NCBI GenBank assembly: GCA_024276425.1
Contig: JAJRXF010000197.1
Span: forward strand, 1 to 42,725
Origin: Actinomycetes bacterium
GTDB taxonomy: Bacteria > Actinomycetota > Acidimicrobiia > Acidimicrobiales > SZUA-35
DNA: 42,725 nucleotides
Reading direction: 5' to 3'
Below are positions 36,176 to 42,725 of this stretch, piece after piece (position 1 is the first letter of the stretch; the number at the start of each line of letters is the position of its first letter). The notes below the pieces were generated by a model, which worked only from the letters and a program-made list of their open reading frames with translations, was not told the DNA's origin and searched no databases. The translations under genes and the position numbers were made by a program.

Positions 36176-37138
36176 TCAGGACGCTCGGCGAAGCGTGTGT
36201 ACCTGTAGGTGTGCTCGAATTGTTTGAACCACCAATGGCCAATCATCCTGGTATTGGTCCCAGGTAAAGCGGGCGACCCGCCAACCGGCTTGGGCCAGTA
36301 GGGCATCCCGTTTGCGGTCGGTTTCAAAGGCCGTTCGGTTGAGATGAAACTGAACACTGTCGAGTTCGATGGCGAGTTGCTTGTCCGGATAGGCCAAGTC
36401 GACCTGAGCCAGCAGTGATCCGTGCCGTCCAAGGACTCGGTGTTCCATCACCGGTCGAGGGAGGCCGACCTCTTCTAGCTTGAGGGAGAAGTTGCGGCTC
36501 CATGCAGACAAGGGAATGGTCGAATCCATCGATCGCTCCTGAAGGATGACTCGTAGCAGAGTTGACCCTGGTCGACTAGGGCGGATGAAGAGGCGAAAGG
36601 CGCTCTCGATCCGCGGCCAACTAATGAGCTGCTGACGGAGGGCCTCGTCGATGAATTCGTCCAAGGCTGGCTTTGGTAGCATTGGTTCGGTGGTAGAACT
36701 GGCAATCGAGGCCAGGGCAATGCTCAATTGAACGCTTGGAATCCCGTGGCGGACGGTCTGGGGGAGGGCGCCTAAGTCTTGTCGTAGCGTGAGGGAGATT
36801 CGACGATCACGGGAGCGGCCAATCGTGGCCAAGGTCGGAATCCGAGGATGCTCCGATAGGTCCCAAAGAGCGAGGGCCGAGCGACCCCAGGCGATTGCGT
36901 TGAGGCCTTGGGCTGCGGCCTGAAGCCAAGCCAATGGGTCGCTTTTGTGACTGGCGAGAATGAAGGTGCGACGTCCAGGGCCAGAACACCATTGGCCTCG
37001 ACGCACTCGCCGATCCAGTTGGGCTTTGGATAGCCCGGCATTGATGGCCTGTTCTCGGGTGATGACGCCGTGGTTGTTACGTCTGGCGTTTCGTTCGAGC
37101 CTAGCTCGAGGGTCGGAGCGTGGATTGGATCGCGGCAT
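36176..37138 (-). CDS. AbiEi-like winged-helix plus DUF559 (Vsr-like) nuclease-fold protein, copy B
   Basis: 320 residues with the same architecture as copy A: N-terminal NHGVITREQAINAGLSKAQ and DRRVRRGQW helix-turn-helix, a middle region with AIAWGRSALALWDL, and the C-terminal nuclease-like core QVDLAYPDKQ, AIELDSVQFH and TDRKRDALLAQAGWRVARFTW. The last ~100 residues are well over half identical to copy A by eye. An AGGAAG ribosome site lies 7 nt before ATG 37138, unlike the leaderless pattern of surrounding genes. It is separated from asd and the dimethylformamidase-like gene by palindromes on both sides, at spacings close to those around copy A. Confidence 0.75.
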   Translation of the reverse strand: MPRSNPRSDPRARLERNARRNNHGVITREQAINAGLSKAQLDRRVRRGQWCSGPGRRTFILASHKSDPLAWLQAAAQGLNAIAWGRSALALWDLSEHPRIPTLATIGRSRDRRISLTLRQDLGALPQTVRHGIPSVQLSIALASIASSTTEPMLPKPALDEFIDEALRQQLISWPRIESAFRLFIRPSRPGSTLLRVILQERSMDSTIPLSAWSRNFSLKLEEVGLPRPVMEHRVLGRHGSLLAQVDLAYPDKQLAIELDSVQFHLNRTAFETDRKRDALLAQAGWRVARFTWDQYQDDWPLVVQTIRAHLQVHTLRRAS

Positions 37139-37222
37139 CTCGTGGCTTCCTGACTTGATCTGAGTCGGGAAGCGGCTTCCGAGATTTCATGATAGGTCGC
37201 CAAGCCGACCCTCCGATTGTCC

Positions 37223-37280
37223 GCGGTTCATTGTCGCGATTGGGACCCCCTAGGGGGTCGTTGAGCGCGCAACGAACCGC
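37223..37280 (+). repeat. Palindromic flank, upstream side of DUF559 gene B
   Basis: A 58-bp nested palindrome: outer GCGGTTC/GAACCGC (37223-37229, 37274-37280), TTG/CAA, CGCG/GCGCG, and a perfect 16-bp core GACCCCCTAGGGGGTC (37244-37259). It shares core and GAGCGCGC tail with the copy A flank at 15631-15691. Confidence 0.85.
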
Positions 37281-37318
37281 CGACGTCAGCGGCTTGCTTT
37301 CAAAGAGGCTGGCTTTGT

Positions 37319-38851
37319 CTACACCGAGCCCAGCCGGTCGAAGATGTTGCGGGTGATTCGCTCGACCAAGGGATCTCGCTCTGCGAGGCCCCAAACCCAG
37401 TCGGTGCTGCCCGAGGTGATGACGACCCCGCCAGTCGGTGAGACATAACTTCCGAGCACTGCGTGACCGTAGGAGATCTTGTCAATGGCACTTTGGTCTC
37501 GAGTGTTAAACACTCGGGCGGCCACAAACTCGTCTTCGGCCGGCTCATTCGGGGCAGGAGGGCGGGTGGCCGTTGTTCGAGTGAAGTGGGCGGCGGGGGC
37601 AGTGCCAAGGATCTCGAAGTTGGCTGGGGTGCCGTCGCTACCAGTCGGGTAAGGCAGGCCGTCCCGATAGGTGAAATCGCAGCCATCGCACTCATAGCCG
37701 ACGATGGCCGCTTCAGACCCGAGGACATCTCCGTAGTCCAGCCCGGTGCCGTTAAATATCCAGTGATCAGCCCGGTGAAGGGTGTATCCACCAGCGCCTC
37801 TAGTTGCTCTTTTCCCAATTCGGTGGTAGCCGCCCCGCACAAAACTGACGCCGGTCATATGGTTCTCGGGCCGGTCCAGAAGATGATCGGACCATAAGGT
37901 CGTCAGCTCTGCCTGCTTGTCGGTCTGATAGACCGGATCGTCCTTGAGGTAACCCTTAAAGCCGACCATTGTCGTGGCTGGTCCTTGCGCCGGGTTTGGA
38001 TCTTCCAGCCGAACCTGCCAAAAGGACGTATTCCCGGAGAGGAACGCGGCATTGCCTCCCGCGGCGATGAAGGCCTCGACGGTGTCTCGCATTGGACCAG
38101 ACCAGTACTCGTCGTGACCAACAGAAAGGTAAAGTCGATACTTTGTCGCGGGTCCCAGAAGGTTGGGATGGTCAGCTAGATCGGCATTGGTGACGACATC
38201 GATGGCATAGCCCTCCCGTTCGGCCCACTGCAAAAAGGGAAGTTCCCAGTTGGGCCATCCGGCAGAGCCCGCGTATGGAGACAGATGGTTCATGATCAGG
38301 TAGCCAACATGGCTGGCCATTTGCGGATCGGGAGGATGCAGACAGGTCACTCGTTGGCCCGCGCCCGGAGGCTTATGGAGGTAGCCGGCGGCCATTGGTC
38401 GCTGAAGAGATACCGAAGTTCCGCCCGTGTAGAGGTTGCGCCCGCCAAAGTCATTGTAGGCATGCCAGGTATTAGTTGATAGAGCCAACAAGATGGTCGC
38501 TTTGGACCTTGCCGGGTCTGGCCGAACAACGAAGAACGCGTGATTTCGTCGAGTCTTACCCCCTACGTCGACCGTGAGAACAACCTCGTAGTAGCCAGAT
38601 AGCCAGCCGGGGTCGACCTGAAGCTCGAACGCGACTGGCCAATCGCATCCCCGACTGTGGGCATCGGGCGGAACCGGATGGTCATCCACTGGGAGGTCCG
38701 GTTCGTGGTGAACCACGGTTCGTTCGGACCCGACCCGTGCAACCTCGATGGAGGTTGGGCGGCCACCGGCGGAGGATAGATGGAACCCGACTCGGTCCCC
38801 GCCAGTAACCGATTGGGGCCAGCAGTATCCGTTTACGGTTTCGTACGCCAT
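37319..38851 (-). CDS. N,N-dimethylformamidase beta-subunit-like protein
   Basis: 510 residues resembling the large subunit domain of N,N-dimethylformamidase. An N-terminal beta-rich region (VNGYCWPQSVTGGDRVGFHLS, SGYYEVVLTVDVGGK) precedes the core with STNTWHAYNDFGGRNLYTG, LSVGHDEYWSGPMRDTVEAF, AAGGNAAFLSGNTSFWQVR and a late VFNTRDQSAIDKISYGHAVLGSY. No small subunit gene is present and no signal peptide is evident. Many actinobacteria carry such proteins without known amide substrate, so an amidohydrolase role is only suggested. TAGTGT ends 6 nt before ATG 38851. Confidence 0.8.
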   Translation of the reverse strand: MAYETVNGYCWPQSVTGGDRVGFHLSSAGGRPTSIEVARVGSERTVVHHEPDLPVDDHPVPPDAHSRGCDWPVAFELQVDPGWLSGYYEVVLTVDVGGKTRRNHAFFVVRPDPARSKATILLALSTNTWHAYNDFGGRNLYTGGTSVSLQRPMAAGYLHKPPGAGQRVTCLHPPDPQMASHVGYLIMNHLSPYAGSAGWPNWELPFLQWAEREGYAIDVVTNADLADHPNLLGPATKYRLYLSVGHDEYWSGPMRDTVEAFIAAGGNAAFLSGNTSFWQVRLEDPNPAQGPATTMVGFKGYLKDDPVYQTDKQAELTTLWSDHLLDRPENHMTGVSFVRGGYHRIGKRATRGAGGYTLHRADHWIFNGTGLDYGDVLGSEAAIVGYECDGCDFTYRDGLPYPTGSDGTPANFEILGTAPAAHFTRTTATRPPAPNEPAEDEFVAARVFNTRDQSAIDKISYGHAVLGSYVSPTGGVVITSGSTDWVWGLAERDPLVERITRNIFDRLGSV

Positions 38852-38857
38852 GCCGTG

Positions 38858-38863
38858 ACACTA
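38858..38863 (-). promoter_or_regulatory. -10-like box of the dimethylformamidase-like gene
   Basis: TAGTGT on the minus strand, 6 nt before ATG 38851. Confidence 0.35.
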
Positions 38864-38899
38864 GTGATGAGCTTTGTTCCCGGCGAACTTCGTGCTGGA

Positions 38900-39151
38900 C
38901 TAGGGGGGATCTTCGACGTAGCGCTGAACGGCTTCATCAAGAGAGATGTCCATCTGGTTGGCTAGGGAAGCCAGCCAGGCTAGAACATCACCAAACTCAT
39001 GCACCTGTTGCTCCCTGGTTCCCTTGCGTACTGCTTGGGCAAGTTCGCCAAGTTCCTCGCAAAGCCAGGCCACCGTCGAGGGAATACCCCGACGACGGTC
39101 GGCTGAGCCGTAGAGATCGTCCATCAGAACTTGAAGTTCGGCGAGTTGCAT
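38900..39151 (-). CDS. MazG-like nucleotide pyrophosphohydrolase
   Basis: 83 residues of an all-helical MazG/dUTPase-like fold: LAELQVLMDDLYGSADRRRGI, WLCEELGELAQAVRKG (E-x2-E metal motif) and EFGDVLAWLASLANQ (E-x2-D motif). It probably hydrolyses nucleoside triphosphates to monophosphates. ATG 39151 is chosen because TAGTCT ends 7 nt upstream; an alternative ATG at 39211 adds 20 unlikely residues. A much longer open frame continuing to 40264 is antisense to the neighbouring gene and rejected. Confidence 0.82.
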   Translation of the reverse strand: MQLAELQVLMDDLYGSADRRRGIPSTVAWLCEELGELAQAVRKGTREQQVHEFGDVLAWLASLANQMDISLDEAVQRYVEDPP

Positions 39152-39158
39152 CCGGTTG

Positions 39159-39164
39159 AGACTA
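39159..39164 (-). promoter_or_regulatory. -10-like box of the MazG-like gene
   Basis: TAGTCT on the minus strand, 7 nt before ATG 39151; the same hexamer precedes the cyclophilin gene. Confidence 0.4.
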
Positions 39165-39241
39165 GATGGGCCCGGCTGGTCATGCGTTATGAGCCTTCGT
39201 GGCACGCTCATGGTCGAGAACGATGAGCCGAGCCTGCTGCG

Positions 39242-40551
39242 GTGGAGCACCCGAGCACCATCACAGTTGCCGATTCTCCCGAGATCCTGTCCGCTGACCC
39301 CTTGACGCGCCAGGAGTCGGTTCTCGTTATTGCGGCCGATCCCCTCAGACGGTCTGAGTTGGGTTCCATCATCGAGAGCGCCGGATGGCTGGCATTGCGA
39401 GCGGGAGATGCCAGCGAGGCGCTTGAACTCTTTCGCGAAGCTCCACCCGATCTGGTACTCGTTGCCTTCAGCGGAATCGACTTTAGCCAGCTCGAAACAG
39501 TCGACCTTCTTCGGGCCGAACCAGAAGGAAACCGGGTTCCGATCGTTTGCAACTTGGCCCGTCGAAACAGGAGACTCCTTGTTGAGTCCTTTGCTAGGCG
39601 GGCCGACGATGTGGTGGTTGGACGCCCCGTCGAGGTCGAGTTGATCGCCCGGCTTCGGACTCGGATGGAACGGCGAGCCCTTCCAAGGAACGAACTCCAA
39701 GTCGACCCAATTACCGGAGCGCTGGTTCCCTGGGCCTTTCGCGAGCAGACCAGACGAGAGTTGGAACGGGTTTATCGCGGCGGACGCGTTGGAGTCTTCG
39801 CCTATCTGGCTATTGACGAATTGCCAGCGATCGACGCAGAACACGGTTCTCGTGCCCGCGACGAGATTGTCGCCCAGATAATCGAGACCATTGAGCAGGA
39901 CAGCAGAAGTCTTGACTTCGTTGGCTTTTCCCGTGGCATTGTGGGCCTTCTTATGCCAGCAACGCCGCTCAAGGGGGCTCAGACTCGACTTGACCGGCTG
40001 TCGAAGCTGATCTTTGAGCAGGAATTTGTTCTTCGAGGCACAATGATCCGCCTCACTCCAATTATTGGCTACTCCGAGTCCGATGGAGACCTGGAGCTGG
40101 AAGAGGTCGAGGACCGTGCATGGGCTGCCATGGCCTATGAGGCCGAACAGCGCGACCTGCATCCCACGAGGTGGGATCCGGCAATGTCGGCCAAGGATCA
40201 GACCAAGTCGAGGGTGGTCCGCTTGTTCAATATGGTGAGGACACCAATGCAGGTCATCGGTCAACAGGCAATAGCCCTGGGTTTGCCGTTGGCGTTTTAT
40301 CTTGCCCTTGATAGCGCTGGTCTTGATTTTACGGGCGTCATCTATCTCATGGTCGTTGGTGCGCTCTTTGTGACATCGGTCACCATTGTGGCCGAAAGCC
40401 GGGCTGCTCGATCTCCGGCCGAGCCTCCAGAGGTTTCGGGCCCCAGGCCTGTGGGTTCAGCCATCATTGCCGCGTATCTACCTAACGAGGCCGACACCAT
40501 CATCGAGACACCGAGTGGAAGAATGTCATTGCTCGAACGGCTCACATTAAG
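39242..40551 (+). pseudogene. REC-like/GGDEF-like/membrane/glycosyltransferase fusion cut by an IS
   Basis: 436 codons remain before the ISL3 left end. Order: a receiver-like domain (SVLVIAADPLRRSELGSII, PDLVLVAFSGIDF; the phosphoacceptor Asp is Ala), a GGDEF-like fold (DPITGALVPWAFREQTRRELERV; the signature reads FSRGIVGLLMPAT), two membrane helices (AIALGLPLAFYLALDSAGL, GVIYLMVVGALFVTSVTIV), then SAIIAAYLPNEADTIIET, the first strand of a family-2 glycosyltransferase. Both signalling domains look catalytically dead. The rest of the glycosyltransferase is gone; the frame runs into the IS. Intact, it would be an unusual degenerate-GGDEF-regulated membrane glycosyltransferase. Start GTG 39242 is tentative. 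Confidence 0.75.
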
Positions 40552-41959
40552 GGCGCTTCCGGTCTGGGCGGGGTCGGGTGATCTGAGCGGGGGTCCGCGG
40601 GGCGCGAGACAGGGGCTCACAGAATCGGTGTTGTCTACACGCCGAGCCGGAGAGCCCCTGTGTCATCAGATCCTACGCGCATGTGTGAGCTGCTGGTCGG
40701 GTTGCCCGACGTGAACGTGCTCGAGGTCACCGAGACCGACGACGCGCTGAGGGTCAAGATCGAGACCCGCGGTGACCGGCCGACGTGTCGGGATTGTGGC
40801 GGGCTGGTGAAGGTCAAGGATCGTGACGAAGTCGAGTACGCAGATCTGCCGTGTTTCGGACGACGGTCGGTGTTGGTGTGGCGCAAGATCCGTTGGGCGT
40901 GTGTGGCGGGTTGCGGAGCGAGATCGTTCACCGAGACCGCAGCGGCGATCGCGGCGCCGCGTCAGCGCCTGACGGATCGTGCTGGGCGGTGGGCAACGGT
41001 GCAGGTCGGCCGTCGAGGCCGGCCGGTGTCTGATGTGGCTGGTGAGCTCGGCGCGGGGTGGGACGCGGTGATGGACGCGGTGGCCGGCTACGGGCAGGTG
41101 TTGATCGATGACCCTGACCGGTTCACAGATGTCGAAGCGATCGGGTTGGATGAGACGCTGCGCTGCAAAACCGGGCGGTGGAAGACCCAGCAGTGGTCAA
41201 CGCAGATCGTTGACGTGGGCGCCGGGCAGCTTCTCGATGTGGCCGAGGGCCGCAACGCGGCCGGGCCGTGTGAATGGTTCGCCGAGCAGCCACCGCAGTG
41301 GCGTGATGGGATCCGTTGGGCGGCGTTGGATCTCTCAGGGCCGTACCGCAAAGTGTTCGACACGATGCTGCCCGTAGCGCAGCAGGTCGCCGATCCGTTC
41401 CACGTCACAAAGTTGGCTGGCACCCGTCTCGATGAGTGCCGACGTCGGGTCCAGAACGAGACGATGGGTCATCGAGGCCGCAAAGACGACCCGCTGTATC
41501 GATGCCGGCGTCTGTTGACCAAGGCCGATGAACGCCTCGACGAACGAGGCCGCACCAGACTGTTGGGTCTGCTCGACGCGGGCGACCCCCGTGGCGAGGT
41601 GAAGACGATGTGGCATGCGAAAGAGGTCGTCAGGTCCATCTATTCGCACCGCGACCCCGTGCTCGCGCTCGAGTTCGTCACCCGCCTCGGCCATGACCTC
41701 CAAGACGAAGACCACCCCGTCGAGGCCCACCAGCTCGGCCGGACCCTGCTGCGCTGGCGTCACCAGATCTGCGCCTGGCACGCCTCAGGTGTCACCAACG
41801 GACCGACCGAAGCGATCAACAATTTGATCAAGAGGGTGAAGCGGGTCGCGTTCGGGATCGTGAACCACCGCAACTACCGCATCCGCGCGCTGCTCTACGC
41901 CGGCAAACCCAACTGGGACCTACTCCCCACGATCGAACCCCGTTGAAACCGGAAGCGCC
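40552..41959 (+). mobile_element. ISL3-family insertion sequence
   Basis: 1,408 bp between 12-bp perfect inverted repeats GGCGCTTCCGGT (40552-40563) and its complement (41948-41959), with one transposase gene. The 8 bp outside the left end (ACATTAAG) and right end (AGTATCCG) do not match, so there is no target duplication. Left DNA belongs to the glycosyltransferase fusion and right DNA to an IS256-type gene, so a deletion or recombination followed insertion. Base composition is visibly richer in GC than the DNA to its right. Confidence 0.88.
40660..41946 (+). CDS. ISL3-family transposase
   Basis: 428 residues from GTG 40660, apparently intact. An N-terminal zinc-ribbon (CRDCGG and a CVAGCG pair), a helix-turn-helix region (GRPVSDVAGELGAGWDAVMDAV), then the DDE catalytic domain: Asp in AIGLDETLR, Asp in AALDLSGPYRKV, and Glu in GVTNGPTEAINNLIKRVKRVAFG. 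The arrangement and the final NHRNYRIRALLYAG are characteristic of ISL3 members. The stop is 2 bp before the right inverted repeat, which overlaps the tail. Confidence 0.95.
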   Translation: MSSDPTRMCELLVGLPDVNVLEVTETDDALRVKIETRGDRPTCRDCGGLVKVKDRDEVEYADLPCFGRRSVLVWRKIRWACVAGCGARSFTETAAAIAAPRQRLTDRAGRWATVQVGRRGRPVSDVAGELGAGWDAVMDAVAGYGQVLIDDPDRFTDVEAIGLDETLRCKTGRWKTQQWSTQIVDVGAGQLLDVAEGRNAAGPCEWFAEQPPQWRDGIRWAALDLSGPYRKVFDTMLPVAQQVADPFHVTKLAGTRLDECRRRVQNETMGHRGRKDDPLYRCRRLLTKADERLDERGRTRLLGLLDAGDPRGEVKTMWHAKEVVRSIYSHRDPVLALEFVTRLGHDLQDEDHPVEAHQLGRTLLRWRHQICAWHASGVTNGPTEAINNLIKRVKRVAFGIVNHRNYRIRALLYAGKPNWDLLPTIEPR

Positions 41960-42324
41960 AGTATCCGGCGGTGATCGGGGTGTGGGAACGGGTATGGGAG
42001 GAGTTCATTCCGTTCCTGTCGCATCCGGCGGAGCTACGCAAGGTCATGTACACGACGAACGCGATCGAGTCGTTGAACGCCCGGTTCCGTCACGCGGTGA
42101 ACCGGCGTGGGCATTTCCCGACTGAGCAGGCTGCGATGAAAGTCTTGTTCTTGTGCATCAAGAGAAAACAGAAGAATCGTTCCAATCCGACTGGAAAGAT
42201 AGTAGGTTGGGGGCAGATTCTCAATGCACTCGTTGTCGCTTATGGTGACCGTGTGACCAACGCTGTTAAGTAAGAATACGTAAGCAACCGACTCACTTAT
42301 TTACACAAAGAATCTGACAGTCTC
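41960..42324 (+). mobile_element. IS256-family remnant (transposase C-terminus and right end)
   Basis: In the frame ending at TAA 42271-42273, about 104 residues match the end of mutator-type transposases: YPAVIGVWERVWEEFIPFL, RKVMYTTNAIESLNARFRH (with the conserved Glu) and FPTEQAAMKVLFL. The first three quarters of the gene are missing; it begins at the ISL3 right end. TTACACAAAGAATCTGACAG (42301-42320) resembles an IS256-type terminal repeat (outer end near 42324), so the right end is preserved. Confidence 0.82.
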
Positions 42325-42384
42325 GACACCAACACCATCCAGGAGGACGTCGCAGCCTGATGTCGGATCCTCGATCCACAACTC

Positions 42385-42413
42385 TTGACAATTGCTCGAC
42401 GACAACATACGGT
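42385..42413 (+). promoter_or_regulatory. Sigma-70-type promoter of the lectin-like gene
   Basis: TTGACA (42385-42390), a 17-nt spacer and TACGGT (42408-42413). A start point near 42420 leaves a short leader containing GGAG 4-5 nt before ATG 42434, unlike the leaderless genes elsewhere. Confidence 0.6.
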
Positions 42414-42433
42414 TACCACTGGAATGGAGACTC

Positions 42434-42694
42434 ATGCAGAGAAGACTAATGAAAGCTGTGCTGCTTGGCTTAATGCTGATGGTTTCATATGTGTCATATG
42501 TACCCACTGCCGAGGCGGCGTTCTGGAATGATGTGTTCGTCCTTACACCGAACCAGTCAAGGGTCGTAGATGCTAATGGTGTCTCTTTCGATGATGTGAT
42601 TCTGCTCATGCAGGGTGACGGTAACTTGGTTTTATACAAACGTAGGAGCGACCTGGCAATGGATTTGGGCGTCCTGGTTCCGGCTTCGGTTTAG
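42434..42694 (+). CDS. Small secreted protein with a B-lectin-like repeat
   Basis: 86 residues. Start ATG 42434 has GGAG just upstream. A clear signal peptide (MQRRLMKAVLLGLMLMVSYV..., cleavage likely after AEA) is followed by a ~55-residue mature part with LMQGDGNLVLY, an exact match to the mannose-lectin motif Q-x-D-x-N-x-V-x-Y. Real B-lectin domains have about 100 residues with three such motifs, so this is either a mini-lectin or cut short by a frameshift after YKRRSD. The DNA is less GC-rich than elsewhere and follows IS debris, suggesting a recent acquisition. Confidence 0.6.
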   Translation: MQRRLMKAVLLGLMLMVSYVSYVPTAEAAFWNDVFVLTPNQSRVVDANGVSFDDVILLMQGDGNLVLYKRRSDLAMDLGVLVPASV

Positions 42695-42725
42695 TGCGCA
42701 GCTTGCGGGGTGGCTGAGTCATATA

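Noticed and set aside
38900-40264. A 454-codon minus-strand frame
   Set aside because: Only its last ~83 codons (MazG-like) resemble a protein family. The rest is antisense to the REC/GGDEF fusion and has no domain character; a leaderless promoter sits just before the short version.

Overview
The window reads as chromosomal DNA of an actinomycete with moderate-to-high GC, most likely from or near the class Acidimicrobiia. The assignment rests on gene content: two mycothiol-type maleylpyruvate isomerase-fold (MDMPI) proteins, actinobacterial-style split LigC/LigD genes, a propionyl-CoA/acyl-CoA mutase cluster, AbiEi-DUF559 proteins and frequent GTG starts. It is an inference; no 16S gene is present.

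Layout. 1-3.3 kb: dnaX (3' end off the window) behind an SRP RNA gene, two tRNA-Ser genes (GGA, CGA), tadA and an AlkD-like DNA repair gene. 3.3-5.6 kb: a gene graveyard with a 5'-truncated MFS permease, an intact beta-carbonic anhydrase under a near-consensus promoter/operator, and a histidine-kinase fragment fused head-on to an FtsX-type permease fragment. 5.6-16.5 kb: two MDMPI proteins, an ECF sigma factor broken by a stop codon, pgi, an ABC exporter, a Rhizobium-type asparaginase divergent from an amidase, an AbiEi-DUF559 gene between palindromic repeats, and yaaA. 16.7-19.1 kb: a tightly overlapping exonuclease/GNAT/D-threonine-aldolase-like operon. 19.1-24.2 kb (minus): a YibE/F-like membrane protein, LigD-type polymerase, LigC-type ligase and catalase, the catalase divergent from oxyR across a complete OxyR-type operator. 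25.2-32.8 kb: propionyl-CoA carboxylase beta, a small carboxylase-associated protein and a class III CoA transferase (plus), then a degenerate GGDEF protein, a B12-dependent acyl-CoA mutase split by an in-frame TAG, aat and a 3-hydroxyacyl-CoA dehydrogenase (minus). 32.9-36.0 kb: cyclophilin, aspartokinase (split by an in-frame TAA) and aspartate-semialdehyde dehydrogenase. 36.1-37.3 kb: a second AbiEi-DUF559 gene between related palindromes. 37.3-42.7 kb: a dimethylformamidase-like protein, a MazG-like protein, a REC/GGDEF/glycosyltransferase fusion cut by an ISL3-family element, an IS256-family remnant and a small secreted B-lectin-like protein.

Three patterns cut across the genes. (1) Two paralogous AbiEi-DUF559 nuclease-like genes are each bracketed by homologous long palindromes at similar distances, the best candidate here for an undescribed mobile or repeat-maintaining unit. 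(2) Three conserved genes (lysC, the mutase, an ECF sigma gene) carry an in-frame TAA/TAG with homology continuing in the same frame, although TAA and TAG also end many intact genes. (3) About fifteen genes have a TAnnnT box 6-8 nt before the start codon, implying widespread leaderless transcripts; this also fixes several start codons.
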